Shown here: in pieces, positions 8,127-17,351 of the stretch
Layout: each line of letters starts with the position of its first letter
How positions within the stretch are numbered: the first letter of the stretch is position 1
Source: Burkholderiales bacterium
Lineage (GTDB): Bacteria > Pseudomonadota > Gammaproteobacteria > Burkholderiales > Burkholderiaceae_C
Assembly (NCBI GenBank): GCA_028868825.1
Contig: JAGWTU010000031.1
Coordinates: 1 to 61,898 of the forward strand
Length of the DNA stretch: 61,898 nt
Reading direction: 5' to 3'
Program-made: the position numbers and the translations under genes
Notes under the pieces: model-generated
The model's database searches: none
The model's input: only the letters and a program-made list of their open reading frames with translations
What the model was told of the DNA's origin: nothing

Positions 8127-9919
8127 CAGCCGTCGCGCCGGCTCGGCTTCTTGTTCTGGTACATCGCGCGGTCGGCGCGCCGCAGCAGCGCCACGCCGGT
8201 GTCGCCGGCCTGGGCCTGCGCGGCGCCGATGCTCACCGCCATCGCGCGGCTGCCGCACAGCCCTCGCCAATCGAGCGCGGTCACGGCATCGGTGATGCGG
8301 TCGCAGATCTGCTGCGCCTGCGCGAGCTCGGTGCGGTCGAAGACGATGACGAATTCGTCGCCGCCCAGGCGCGCCGCGAGGTCCGATTCGCGCAGCTGTC
8401 CGTCGAGCAGCCGCGCCAGGCGGCGCAGCACGAGGTCGCCGGCGTCGTGGCCGCAGCTGTCGTTGATGCGCTTGAAGTCGTCGATGTCGAGCAGCGCCAG
8501 CGACAGCGGCTGGCGCATCGCCGCCGCGGCGTCCAGGCGCTCGGCCAGATGGGCCTCGAAGCGGCGGCGGTTCGCGATGCCGGTCAGCACGTCCTCGTAC
8601 GACAGGCGCTCGAGCAGGCGCGATTCGATGCGCAGCACGCCGAGGTCGGCCTGGGCCCGGCGCGCCTCGAGCTGCCATTGCACGGCCTGCGTGCGGCCGA
8701 GCAGCGATTCGCGCCGGTTCGCCTGCTCGTGCTCGCGCAGCGCGCGCAGCGACTGCAGCGCCTGCGCATGCTCGCCGCGCTGGGCGTAGAACAGGCTCGC
8801 GAGCTGGTGGCTCAGGCAGGTGAGCTGCTCGTGCTCGACCTCGTGGGCGCGTACGCGCAGCCGTGCCAGCCATTCGTGCGCCAGCGCGGCGTCGCCGGCG
8901 GCCCAGGCGATCTCGGCCTCGCCCCAGCAGGCGGCGGCATCGGTCCAGCTGACGAAGGTGATGGTCTCGAGCCAGCGCCGCGTCGCGGCGAGCGAGCGCG
9001 CGGCGGCGGCGACATCGCCGGCCCAGGCGTGGAGCAGGCCGTCGAGCAGCGCGGCGAGCGCGCGCAGCGGGCGCTCGAAGCCTTCGAGCAGGGCCCGCGC
9101 GCGACCGGCCATCTCGGCCTCGTGGCAGCGGCTCAAGAGCCCGCGCAGGCGGCACAGGCGGTCGGGCGCCGGGGTGCGTCCGCTCTCGCGCTCGGCGACC
9201 AGGCGCAGCGCCTCGGCCCAGGCGCGATTGGTGTCGAGCTGGTAGTCGGGCAGGGCCGGCTGGCAGCGGCGCGCGACCTCGCTGCCGGCGTCGAAGGCGT
9301 CGAAGGCGGCCTGGAAGTTGCCGCTCCAGGCCTGCGCGATGCCCAGCGCGTTGTGCGCGAGCACGGTGTGCACGCCCGGCGGCGTCAGTCGCGCCAGCTC
9401 GACGCTGAGCTGCGCTGCTTCCACCGCCTCCTCCGAGCGGCCGAGCACGCTGGCGGCGGCGGCATGGCTGGTGTGGGCGATGGCCTCGTCGGCGAGTTCG
9501 CCGACCGACTTGAACAGCAGCGCGGCGCGCGCGCTCGCCTCGGCGGCGCGGCGCACGCGCGACGACAGGCGGTCGTAGTTGGCCAGGCTGGCCAGCGCCT
9601 GGGCCTCGAGCAGCGTCTCGCCGGCGGCCTTGGCGCGGCCCAGCGCGGCGTAGGCGCGTTCGCGCGCGAGGTCGGCGTCGCCGGTGGCGATGGCCGCGTC
9701 GGCGGCCAGCAGGTCGGCGTCGGTGCGCAGCGCGATCGACGCCGTCAGCGGCGCCGACACCGGCCCGATGCGGGAATCCGGCGGCGGCGACAGCGTTTCG
9801 GTGGCGTCGTATTGCAAGCGGGCCTCCAACGATGCCCTGCGCGGCGGCTGCGCTGGCCGTGCATGCGCCCTGAACATCGATCTCGATCGAATGTAGCAGT
9901 GGAGCGATGCCCTTGGCAT
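8126..9919 (-). CDS. TPR-like repeat protein with C-terminal GGDEF (diguanylate cyclase)
   Basis: About 597 aa. The N-terminal two thirds is an Ala/Leu-rich helical repeat region of TPR type (for example AHNALGIAQAWSGNFQAAFDAFDAG). A linker coiled region follows, then a GGDEF domain with LSLALLDIDDFKRIND, intact RLGGDEF and the inhibitory I-site RESD five residues before GGDEF. It therefore probably makes c-di-GMP from two GTP and is product-inhibited. No membrane segment is seen, so it looks cytoplasmic. The first in-frame ATG is at 9919; a second at 9877 (MFRAHARP) may be the real start. Confidence 0.85.
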   Translation of the reverse strand: MPRASLHCYIRSRSMFRAHARPAQPPRRASLEARLQYDATETLSPPPDSRIGPVSAPLTASIALRTDADLLAADAAIATGDADLARERAYAALGRAKAAGETLLEAQALASLANYDRLSSRVRRAAEASARAALLFKSVGELADEAIAHTSHAAAASVLGRSEEAVEAAQLSVELARLTPPGVHTVLAHNALGIAQAWSGNFQAAFDAFDAGSEVARRCQPALPDYQLDTNRAWAEALRLVAERESGRTPAPDRLCRLRGLLSRCHEAEMAGRARALLEGFERPLRALAALLDGLLHAWAGDVAAAARSLAATRRWLETITFVSWTDAAACWGEAEIAWAAGDAALAHEWLARLRVRAHEVEHEQLTCLSHQLASLFYAQRGEHAQALQSLRALREHEQANRRESLLGRTQAVQWQLEARRAQADLGVLRIESRLLERLSYEDVLTGIANRRRFEAHLAERLDAAAAMRQPLSLALLDIDDFKRINDSCGHDAGDLVLRRLARLLDGQLRESDLAARLGGDEFVIVFDRTELAQAQQICDRITDAVTALDWRGLCGSRAMAVSIGAAQAQAGDTGVALLRRADRAMYQNKKPSRRDG

Positions 9920-9920
9920 C
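9906..9920. promoter_or_regulatory. perfect palindrome in a divergent intergenic region
   Basis: GATGCC-CTT-GGCATC is a perfect 6-3-6 inverted repeat. It lies between the GGDEF gene (minus) and the IclR gene (plus). It could be an operator for the IclR regulator, whose family often autoregulates. It overlaps the first possible start of the GGDEF gene, which favours the downstream start for that gene. Confidence 0.3.
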
Positions 9921-10052
9921 CACTCTCGGAGGCATCAGCCAGCGATTGCGATCAATACCTTTGTCTTGTCCCGGGGAAAGACCGGTCGTTTGCCAGGGCA
10001 TGGGCCCCTGCCTACAGTTCGGGCTCCCCCCCCGCACAGCGACAGGCCGCAG

Positions 10053-10925
10053 ATGGCACGCACCCCGACCGCACAAGACACACCCGTCCTGGGCCTGACC
10101 CAGGGTCTCGAAGTCCTCGATTGCCACGCCTCGGCGCGGCGGCCGCTCGAAGTGGCCGAGGTCGCCCAGCTCACCGGCATCGCACCGCGCACGGTGGGGC
10201 GTCTGGTGGCCACGCTCGTGCGCCTGGGCCACCTGCGTGCGGCCAGCGAAGGGGCCGGGCATGAACTGGCCGCCGGCGTCGTCCGGCTCGCCGAAGGCTA
10301 TCTGGTCGGCATCGACGTGCGCCAGCAGTCGCGCCGCCATGTCGTCGCGCTGGCCGAGGCCTGCAGCGCGAGTTCCTTCCTCGGCGTGCGGCTGGACGAC
10401 GAGATGCTCGTCGTCGAGGCGGCGCGTTCGCGCTCGGCGCTGGCGCTGCTGGGGTCGGACATCGGCACGCGCATGGACATCGGCACCTCGGCGCTCGGCC
10501 GCGCCTGGCTCGCCGGTGTCGACGCGCCGACGCGCCAGGCCGTGCTCGCGCGCTTCCGCGACGGCCCGGCCTGGCTGCGCGGCAAGGCCGGGCGCGCGCT
10601 CGACCTCGCGCTGGCCGACGCGGCGCAGCGCGGCTATGCGCTCTCGCTCGGCGAATGGCACCCGAACATCAACTCGGCCGCGGTGCCCATCCGCACGCCG
10701 GGCGGCGAGGTCGTCTCGATGAACTGCGGCGGGCCGGCCTTCCTGATCCCGAAGGCGCGGCTCGAAGCGGTCATCGTGCCGCGCCTGCTGCGCGCCGCGG
10801 CGGCTTTCGCGCGCGACATCGGCGGCGTCTCGGGGCCGGCGCTGACGCAGGCCGCGCTGCCGCCGCGCCGTGTCCGCGCGCGCACCGCGGCGTCGCGGCC
10901 GGCGGTCGAAGGCGCCGCCGATTGA
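10053..10925 (+). CDS. IclR-family transcriptional regulator
   Basis: A 290-aa regulator. The N-terminal winged helix runs from GLTQGLEVLDCHASARRPLEVAEVAQLTGIAPRTVGRLVATLVRLGHL and is followed by the IclR effector domain (LGVRLDDEMLVVEAARS, GTSALGRAWLAG, the SLGEWHPNINSAAVPI motif, and a closing GG region). PcaR and CatR-like members of the family respond to aromatic or other small acids; the ligand is unknown here. The stop overlaps the start of the following Bug-type binding protein. That pairing is common in Burkholderiales and suggests control of uptake or catabolism of an organic acid. Confidence 0.9.
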   Translation: MARTPTAQDTPVLGLTQGLEVLDCHASARRPLEVAEVAQLTGIAPRTVGRLVATLVRLGHLRAASEGAGHELAAGVVRLAEGYLVGIDVRQQSRRHVVALAEACSASSFLGVRLDDEMLVVEAARSRSALALLGSDIGTRMDIGTSALGRAWLAGVDAPTRQAVLARFRDGPAWLRGKAGRALDLALADAAQRGYALSLGEWHPNINSAAVPIRTPGGEVVSMNCGGPAFLIPKARLEAVIVPRLLRAAAAFARDIGGVSGPALTQAALPPRRVRARTAASRPAVEGAAD

Positions 10926-11923
10926 TCGCGCGCCGCCGCGCGCTGCTGACTGCGCTTTCCGCGCTCGCCGCCACGGCGGACGTGCCGCGCGCGGCCGCCG
11001 CCGCCGAGACGACCGACCCTGCCAGCGACGGCTGGCCGACGCGGCCGGTGACGCTCGTCGTGCCCTTCGTTCCCGGCGGTCCGGCCGACGTCGTCGCGCG
11101 GCTGCTCGCCGAGCCGTTCCAGGCCCGCCACGGGCAGCCGCTGGTGCTCGAATACAAGCCCGGCGCCGGCACCATCGTCGGCACCCAGTTCGTCGCCCAC
11201 GCGGCGCCCGACGGCTACACGCTGGGCCTGGCGGTGAGCGCGCTGCAGATCAACCCGGGTCTCGAACCCCGGCTGCCCTACGACACGCTGCGCGACCTGC
11301 GCGGCGTCTCGCAGATCGCCTACGCGCATTTCGGGCTCTTCGCGAACCCGGCGCTCGGCATCGACGACCTGCCCGGGCTGATCGCCTACGCGCGCCGCCA
11401 CAAGGGGCCCCTCGCCTACGCGACGCCGGGCATCGGCACCGGCCCGCACCTGGCCGGTGTGCTGCTCGCGCGCCGCACCGGCATCGACTTGCTGCACGTG
11501 CCCTACCGCGGCAGCGCGCCGGCGCAGCAGGATGTCGTCGCCGGCCGCGTGCCGCTGCTCGTCGACGTGCTGTTCGCGGCCTGGCCGCTGGTGCGCGAGG
11601 GCCGGCTCAAGGCGCTGGCCCTCGCCAGCCCGCACCGCTCGAGCGCGCACCCCGAGCTGCCGCTGATCGCCGACACGCTGCCCGGCTTCAGCGCGATGAG
11701 CACGATCGGCGTCATCGCCCCGGCGGCGCTGCCGCGCGAGCGGCTGCGGCGCATCGGCGCGGCGCTGGCCGCCGCCGTGCACGCCGACGGACTCGGCCGC
11801 GCGCTGCGCGGGCTCGGCATGGAGCCGGTCGGGTCGACCCCCGACGAATACGACGCGCTGATCCGCGGCGAGATCGCCCGCTGGACCGAGCTGATCCGCC
11901 GCGCCGGCATCACGCCCGGCTGA
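10922..11923 (+). CDS. Bug/TctC-family periplasmic substrate-binding protein
   Basis: A 333-aa protein starting at TTG 10922, which overlaps the IclR stop (TTGA). The signal peptide is IARRRALLTALSALAATA followed by an Ala-rich cleavage region. The mature part has the family signature WPTRPVTLVVPFVPGGPADVVAR, then PGAGTIVGTQFVAHAAPDGYTLGL, AYATPGIGTGPH and LLHVPYRGSAPAQQDVVAGRV. It probably binds a carboxylic or aromatic acid in the periplasm. No TctA or TctB membrane partners follow, so it is an orphan binding protein, as most Bug proteins are. Confidence 0.9.
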   Translation: MIARRRALLTALSALAATADVPRAAAAAETTDPASDGWPTRPVTLVVPFVPGGPADVVARLLAEPFQARHGQPLVLEYKPGAGTIVGTQFVAHAAPDGYTLGLAVSALQINPGLEPRLPYDTLRDLRGVSQIAYAHFGLFANPALGIDDLPGLIAYARRHKGPLAYATPGIGTGPHLAGVLLARRTGIDLLHVPYRGSAPAQQDVVAGRVPLLVDVLFAAWPLVREGRLKALALASPHRSSAHPELPLIADTLPGFSAMSTIGVIAPAALPRERLRRIGAALAAAVHADGLGRALRGLGMEPVGSTPDEYDALIRGEIARWTELIRRAGITPG

Positions 11924-11977
11924 ACCGCAACGACTGACCGTGCCGGCTGCGGAGGCCCCCGTCCGGCGGTCTTGCGG

Positions 11978-12012
11978 CATGTGCGCGACATGAGCGTAAT
12001 ATGTGCATGTGC
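11978..12012 (+). promoter_or_regulatory. putative operator: CATGT/ACATG inverted repeat plus two ATGTGC direct repeats
   Basis: CATGT-GCGCG-ACATG (11978-11992) is a perfect inverted repeat. It is followed 8 bp later by two tandem ATGTGC copies (12001-12012). The cluster sits 27-61 bp before the ribbon-helix-helix gene, and TAATAT (11997-12002) is a possible -10 box inside it. Short repeated half-sites overlapping a promoter are typical of ribbon-helix-helix autoregulation. The link is inferred from position. Confidence 0.45.
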
Positions 12013-12038
12013 TGAACAGCCCATTGCCATAGCCGACC

Positions 12039-12254
12039 ATGGAGCTGAAGACCGCCCGCCTGACGCTGCTGATCGACCCGAACAAGAAGGCCGCCTTCGA
12101 GCGCCTGTGCGCGGCGCAGGACCGGACCCCTTCGCAGGTCGTGCGCCAGCTGATCCGCGACTACCTCACGGCCCATGGCGCGAGCTATGTCGGCAGCGGC
12201 GCCGTGGCGGCGCCGAAGGCCGCGAAACCCCGGTCCGCGCGGAGGAAGGGCTGA
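12039..12254 (+). CDS. small ribbon-helix-helix (CopG/Arc-like) protein
   Basis: A 71-aa protein with the pattern ARLTLLIDPNKKAAFERLCAAQDRTPSQVVRQLIRDYLTAHG. This is a beta-strand with alternating hydrophobic residues followed by two helices, as in CopG/MetJ/Arc DNA-binding dimers. A basic, Ala/Lys/Arg-rich tail follows. It ends 3 bases before the hyfB-like gene, so it is the first gene of that operon and may regulate it. No toxin gene is adjacent, which argues against a toxin-antitoxin role. Confidence 0.7.
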   Translation: MELKTARLTLLIDPNKKAAFERLCAAQDRTPSQVVRQLIRDYLTAHGASYVGSGAVAAPKAAKPRSARRKG

Positions 12255-12257
12255 TCG

Positions 12258-14267
12258 ATGACGCCCATCGGGCAGTGGCTGGACATCGACTGGATCCTGG
12301 CGATCGCGCTGGGCTGGATCGCGGTGGGCGTCGCCGGCGTGTTCGCGCTGCGCCGCCTGGCGCTCGTCGCGCGCTGGTTCTTTCCCGCCGGCGGGCTGCT
12401 CGGGCTGGCGCTGTTCGGCGTCGCGCTGCACGCGGTGCTCTCGGAGCCTCAGACGGCGGTGCTCGCGCTCGGCCTGCCGAGCCTGCCCTTCCACCTGCGG
12501 CTGGACGCGCTCTCGGCCTATTTCCTGATGATCGTCGGCGGCGCCGGCGCCGGCATCTCGGTCTTCGCCGCCGGCTATTTCCGCCAGGGCGAGGGCACGC
12601 CGCCGGGGCTGATGTGCCTCGAGTACCACCTCTTCCTGGCCAGCATGGCCGGCGTGCTGCTCGCCGACGATGCCTACATGTTCATGGTCATGTGGGAGAC
12701 GATGGCGCTGTCGTCTTTCTTCCTCGTCACCGCCAACCACCGCATCCCCGAGGTCCGCAGCGCCGGCTACCTCTACATCGTGATGGCGCATGTCGGTGCC
12801 ATCGCCGTGCTGATGTGCTTCGGCGTGCTCGAGGCCAACACCGGCGACTACACCTTCGCCAACATGCGCGCGCAGACGCTGACGCCGTTCTGGGCCTCGA
12901 TCGGCTTCGTCCTCGCGCTGCTGGGCTTCGGCGCCAAGGCGGGGATGCTGCCGCTGCATGTCTGGCTGCCCGAGGCGCACCCGGCGGCGCCGTCGCCGGT
13001 CTCGGCGCTGATGAGCGGCGTGATGCTCAACTGCGCCATCTACGGCGTGCTGCGCGTCTCGTTCGACCTCCTCGGCCAGCGCCTGTGGTGGTGGGGCGCG
13101 ATCCTGCTTGCGCTGGGCCTGGCGACGGCGCTGTTCGGCGTCGTCTTCGCCTCGGTGCAAAGCGACATGAAACGGCTGCTGGCCTACTCGTCGGTCGAGA
13201 ACATGGGGCTGCTGTTCGCCGGCATCGGCCTCACGCTGACCTTCGCGGCCTTCGGCATGAAGCCGATGGCCGCGCTCTCGCTGACGGCGACGCTGGTCCA
13301 TGTCGCCAGCCATGCCTGCTTCAAGAGCCTGCTCTTCCTGGGCACCGGCAGCGTGCTGCACGCGACGAGCGAGCGCAGCCTGGGCAAGCTCGGCGGCCTG
13401 CTGCGCCCGATGCCCTGGGTCGGCTGGCTGACGCTGCTGGGCGTGCTCGCCAGCGCCGGGTTGCCGCCGCTGTCGGGCTTCGTCTCCGAATGGCTGCTGC
13501 TGCAGAGCTTCCTGTTCACGCCCGGTCTGCCGCTGCCGGTGCTGACGATGCTGATCCCGGTCGTCGCGGCGATCATCGCGCTCGTCGCCGCGCTCGCCGG
13601 CTACACGATGGTGAAGTTCTACGGCGTCATCTTCCTCGGCCAGCCGCGCGAGGACAAGCTCGCCCATGCCGAGGACGCCGGGGCCTGGGAACGCGCCGGC
13701 ATGGTCTGGCTGGCGCTGGGCTGCATCGCCATCGGCCTGGCGCCGACGCAATTCATCCACCTCGTCGATCCGGTGACGCGCGGCCTCGTCGGCTCGGGAC
13801 TGGCGGCGGCGTCGGGGTCGTGGCTGCTGGCGCCCAACGGCCAGGCGCAGGCCAGCTACGGGCCGGTGCTGTTCCTGCTGGGCATCGTCGGCAGCTTCGC
13901 GCTGGCCTGGCTGCTCGTGCGCCGCTTCTACCATGGCCGCATCCGGCTGGCGCGGCCCTGGGCCTGCGGCTTCCCCTGGGGCACGGCGCGCATGCAGGAC
14001 ACGGCCGAGGGCTTCGGCCAGCCGATCCGCCAGATCTTCGAGCCCTTCTTCGTGATGCGGCGCGAGCTGCCCTCGCCCTTCGACGCCGCGCCGCGCTACC
14101 AAGTCACGATCGCCGACCATTTCTGGGGCTGGATCTACGTGCCGGTGACGAAGGCGGCGAATGCCATCGCGCGCTGGGTCGGCCATGTGCAGCAGGGGCG
14201 CATCGCCGTCTACCTGCTCTACAGCTTCGTCACGCTGGTGGCGACGCTGCTGGCGGTGATGCGATGA
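12258..14267 (+). CDS. HyfB-like proton-translocating (Mrp/NuoL-M type) membrane subunit
   Basis: A 669-aa polytopic membrane protein of the proton-conducting antiporter family. The core signature is seen at HVWLPEAHPAAPSPVSALMSGVMLN, with the conserved Lys in GAKAGMLPLH and a MWETMALSSFFLV helix carrying the ion-pair Glu. Length and C-terminal extension match hydrogenase-4 HyfB/HycC rather than NuoM. It heads a run of hyf-like structural genes, each overlapping or within 20 bases of the next. It probably pumps ions, driven by electron transfer in the peripheral subunits. Confidence 0.88.
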   Translation: MTPIGQWLDIDWILAIALGWIAVGVAGVFALRRLALVARWFFPAGGLLGLALFGVALHAVLSEPQTAVLALGLPSLPFHLRLDALSAYFLMIVGGAGAGISVFAAGYFRQGEGTPPGLMCLEYHLFLASMAGVLLADDAYMFMVMWETMALSSFFLVTANHRIPEVRSAGYLYIVMAHVGAIAVLMCFGVLEANTGDYTFANMRAQTLTPFWASIGFVLALLGFGAKAGMLPLHVWLPEAHPAAPSPVSALMSGVMLNCAIYGVLRVSFDLLGQRLWWWGAILLALGLATALFGVVFASVQSDMKRLLAYSSVENMGLLFAGIGLTLTFAAFGMKPMAALSLTATLVHVASHACFKSLLFLGTGSVLHATSERSLGKLGGLLRPMPWVGWLTLLGVLASAGLPPLSGFVSEWLLLQSFLFTPGLPLPVLTMLIPVVAAIIALVAALAGYTMVKFYGVIFLGQPREDKLAHAEDAGAWERAGMVWLALGCIAIGLAPTQFIHLVDPVTRGLVGSGLAAASGSWLLAPNGQAQASYGPVLFLLGIVGSFALAWLLVRRFYHGRIRLARPWACGFPWGTARMQDTAEGFGQPIRQIFEPFFVMRRELPSPFDAAPRYQVTIADHFWGWIYVPVTKAANAIARWVGHVQQGRIAVYLLYSFVTLVATLLAVMR

Positions 14268-15211
14268 ACGCCGCCGCCGCCCTCTCGCAGGCGCTCGAGA
14301 TCGTCATCGCGATCGCGCTCGCGCCCCTGCTCTCGGGCTGGGTCGGGCAATGCCGGGCCTGGATGCAGGGGCGCAGCGCGCCGAGCCTGTTCCAGCCCTA
14401 CCGCCTGCTGCACAAGCTGTTCAACAAGGAATCGGTCGTCGCGGAGAACGCCTCGCGGCTGTTCCGCAGCGCGCCCTACATCGTCTTCGGCTGCATGACG
14501 CTGGCCTGCTCGATCATCCCCACCGTCTCGACCGACCTGCCGCTGGCGCCGGCGGCCGACGCGATCGCGCTCGTCGGGCTGTTCGCGCTGGCGCGCGTGT
14601 TCATCTCGCTGGCGGCGATGGATGTCGGCACCGCCTTCGGCACGCTGGGCGCGCGGCGCGAGATGCTGATCGGCTTCCTCGCCGAGCCGGCTTTGCTGAT
14701 GGTGCTGTTCTCGGCCTCGCTGATCTCGCATTCGACCTCGCTGGCGACCATCGTCTCGACGCTGGCGCACCGCGAACTGACGATCTACCCCGGCCTCGCG
14801 CTGGCCGCGGTGGCGTTCACGATGGTCTCGCTGGCCGAGAACGCGCGCGTGCCGGTCGACAACCCGGCCACCCATCTCGAGCTGACGATGATCCACGAGG
14901 CGCTGATCCTCGAGTACTCGGGCCGCCATCTCGCGCTGCTCGAATGGGCGGCGAGCCTGAAACTGTTCGCCTATTCGTGCATCGGCCTGGCGCTGTTCTT
15001 CCCCTGGGGCGTGGCCGAGGCGCAGGCGCCGGTGGAGATGCTGCTGGCGCTGCCGGTGCTGGTGCTCAAGCTCGCGATTGGCGGCTTCTTCCTCGCGCTG
15101 CTCGAGACGATCAACGCGAAGATGCGCATCTTCCGCGTCCCCGAGTTCCTCGCCACGGCTTTCCTGCTCGCGGTGCTGGGCCTGCTCGTCCACCTGCTGC
15201 TGGTGCATTGA
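14264..15211 (+). CDS. HyfC/NuoH-like membrane subunit
   Basis: A 315-aa membrane protein of the NuoH/HycD/HyfC family, which anchors the peripheral arm. Visible family features are the loop GRSAPSLFQPYRLLHKLFNKE, the FGTLGARREMLIGFLAEPAL segment, and AENARVPVDNPATHLELTMIHEA, the conserved acidic loop facing the quinone or large-subunit interface. The start overlaps the hyfB-like stop (ATGA). Confidence 0.9.
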   Translation: MNAAAALSQALEIVIAIALAPLLSGWVGQCRAWMQGRSAPSLFQPYRLLHKLFNKESVVAENASRLFRSAPYIVFGCMTLACSIIPTVSTDLPLAPAADAIALVGLFALARVFISLAAMDVGTAFGTLGARREMLIGFLAEPALLMVLFSASLISHSTSLATIVSTLAHRELTIYPGLALAAVAFTMVSLAENARVPVDNPATHLELTMIHEALILEYSGRHLALLEWAASLKLFAYSCIGLALFFPWGVAEAQAPVEMLLALPVLVLKLAIGGFFLALLETINAKMRIFRVPEFLATAFLLAVLGLLVHLLLVH

Positions 15212-15212
15212 G

Positions 15213-15878
15213 ATGGTCGTGAACCAGCTCCTGACGCAGTTCGTCAACCTGCTCGGCTCGGTGCTGCTGATGCTGGTGTTCGCGATGATCGGCCAGCGCC
15301 GCATCGTCTCGCTGATCCTGCTGTTCACGCTGCAGGGCGCCGTGCTGGCGCTGTCGACGGCCGTCGTCGGCTATGTCACGGGGCAGCCACATCTGTATGT
15401 CTCGGCGGCGTTGACGCTGGTGCTCAAGGTGCTGCTGATCCCCTGGCTGCTGCGCCGCGTGATCGAGCGCCTGGGGATCACGCGCGACGTCGAGACGCTG
15501 ATCAACATCCCGACGACGATGCTGATCGGCATCCTCATCGTGATCTTCGCCTTCAACCTCGCCAAGCCGATCTCGCAGCTCTCGTCGGTGCTGGCCGGCG
15601 GCACGCTCGGCATCGCGCTGGCCAGCGTGCTGCTGTCGTTCCTGATGATGATCACGCGCGCCAACGCGCTGCCGCAGGTCATCGGCTTCCTGGCGATGGA
15701 GAACGGCCTGTTCTTCGCCGCCACCTCGGCGACCTACGGCATGCCGATGGTCGTCGAGTTCGGCATCGCGCTCGACGTGCTGATCGGCGTGCTGATCCTG
15801 GGCGTGTTCATGTTCCAGATCCGCGAGCAGTTCGACAGCCTCGACATCCGCCACCTCGAACAACTGAAGGAAGAGTGA
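15213..15878 (+). CDS. HyfE-like membrane subunit (NuoK-related)
   Basis: A 221-aa hydrophobic protein with about seven membrane segments. It matches HyfE, a fusion-like relative of NuoK found in hydrogenase-4 complexes. The C-terminal half carries LPQVIGFLAMENGLFFAATSATYGMPMVVE, where the intramembrane Glu is the expected ion-channel residue. It begins one base after the hyfC-like stop and overlaps the next gene by 4 bases. Confidence 0.85.
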   Translation: MVVNQLLTQFVNLLGSVLLMLVFAMIGQRRIVSLILLFTLQGAVLALSTAVVGYVTGQPHLYVSAALTLVLKVLLIPWLLRRVIERLGITRDVETLINIPTTMLIGILIVIFAFNLAKPISQLSSVLAGGTLGIALASVLLSFLMMITRANALPQVIGFLAMENGLFFAATSATYGMPMVVEFGIALDVLIGVLILGVFMFQIREQFDSLDIRHLEQLKEE

Positions 15879-17335
15879 GCTTGGTCGCCTTGGCCTTCCT
15901 GCTCGGCATCCCGCTCGTCGGCGGGCTCGTGCTCGGCCTCTTCGGCCACCGCGAGCGCGCGCGCGACATCAACGTCGCCTTCAGCGCCGGCACCTTCCTC
16001 GCCGCCTGCGTGCTCACGGCGCAGATCGTCGCCGACGGCCCGCTGCTGGCCTGGGACCGCGAGTTCTACATCGACCCGCTGAACGTCTTCCTCGTCACGC
16101 TGACGGCCTTCGTCGGCCTGACGACGGCGATCTTCTCGCGCCCCTACATGCGCGTCGAACGCGACCACGGCAAGATGACGCCGCCGCGGCTGCGCCTGTA
16201 TCACAGCATGTACCAGCTGTTCAACTTCACGATGCTGCTGGCGCTGACGACGAACAACCTGGGCATCGTCTGGGTCGCGATGGAGGCGGCGACGCTGACG
16301 ACGGTGCTGCTCGTCAGCGTCTACCGCACGGCGGCCAGCCTCGAGGCGGCGTGGAAATACTTCATCCTCTGCGGCGTCGGCATCGCGCAGGCCCTCTTCG
16401 GCACGGTGATGCTGTACATGGCGGCCGAGCGCGTCATCGGCGCCGAGGGCGGCGCGCTGCTGTGGACGAATCTCGACGCCGTGAAGTCGCAGCTCAACCC
16501 CGACATCATCACGCTGGCCTTCGCGTTCCTGTTCATCGGCTACGGCACCAAGGTCGGCCTCGTGCCGCTGCACAACTGGCTGCCCGACGCCCATGCCGAG
16601 GGCCCGACGCCGGTCTCGGCCGTGCTCTCGGGGCTGCTGCTCAACGTCGCGCTCTACGCCATCCTGCGCTGCAAGGTGCTCACCGACGGCGCGCTGCACA
16701 GCCATCTGTCGGGCCGGCTGATGATCGGCTTCGGCCTGCTTTCGGTCGTCGCGGCGGTTTTCTTCCTGATGCGCCAGCGCGACGTGAAACGCATGTTCGC
16801 GTACTCGTCGATCGAGCACATGGGGATGATGACCTTCGCCTTCGGCCTCGGCGGGCCGGTCGCGAACTACGCCGGGTTGCTGCACATGACGGTGCACTCG
16901 CTCGTCAAGTCGGGCATCTTCTTCGCCGTCGGCCATGCGACGCAGACGGCCGGCACGCAGATCATGGACGACATCCGCGGCCTGCTGCGCGTCAGCCCGA
17001 CGGTCGCCTGGGGGCTGCTGCTGGGCTCGCTGGCGATCCTCGGCATGCCGCCCTTCGGCGTCTTCGCCAGCGAGTTCCTGATCGTCACGACCGCGATGCG
17101 CCTCGAACCCTGGGCGACGCCGCTGCTGCTGCTGGCGCTGGGCGTGGCCTTCGCGACCGTCTTCGCGCGCGTGCAGCCGATGGTCTTCGGACAGACCAAC
17201 GTCAAGCCGCTGAAGCATCCGCCGGCGCTCGTGCCGGTGTTCGTCCACCTCGCGCTCGGACTCATGCTCGGCCTGTACATCCCGCCCTACCTCGACGGCT
17301 GGTACCGCCAGGCGGCGGCGATGCTCGGCAATTGA
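15875..17335 (+). CDS. HyfF-like proton-translocating (NuoN/M type) membrane subunit
   Basis: A 486-aa second antiporter-like subunit starting at GTG 15875, which overlaps the hyfE-like stop (GTGA). The signature is GTKVGLVPLHNWLPDAHAEGPTPVSAVLSGLLLN, with the conserved Lys and His. The VAMEAATLTTVLLV helix carries the Glu, and a discontinuous helix region surrounds FAYSSIEHMGMM. With HyfB this gives the complex two ion-pumping subunits. No hyfD-like third antiporter gene is present. Confidence 0.88.
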   Translation: MSLVALAFLLGIPLVGGLVLGLFGHRERARDINVAFSAGTFLAACVLTAQIVADGPLLAWDREFYIDPLNVFLVTLTAFVGLTTAIFSRPYMRVERDHGKMTPPRLRLYHSMYQLFNFTMLLALTTNNLGIVWVAMEAATLTTVLLVSVYRTAASLEAAWKYFILCGVGIAQALFGTVMLYMAAERVIGAEGGALLWTNLDAVKSQLNPDIITLAFAFLFIGYGTKVGLVPLHNWLPDAHAEGPTPVSAVLSGLLLNVALYAILRCKVLTDGALHSHLSGRLMIGFGLLSVVAAVFFLMRQRDVKRMFAYSSIEHMGMMTFAFGLGGPVANYAGLLHMTVHSLVKSGIFFAVGHATQTAGTQIMDDIRGLLRVSPTVAWGLLLGSLAILGMPPFGVFASEFLIVTTAMRLEPWATPLLLLALGVAFATVFARVQPMVFGQTNVKPLKHPPALVPVFVHLALGLMLGLYIPPYLDGWYRQAAAMLGN

Positions 17336-17351
17336 TGGACGCCATCACGCC

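Noticed and set aside
12039..12254. Antitoxin of a toxin-antitoxin pair
   Set aside because: The RHH gene is followed directly by a large membrane-subunit gene. No small toxin frame lies on either side.
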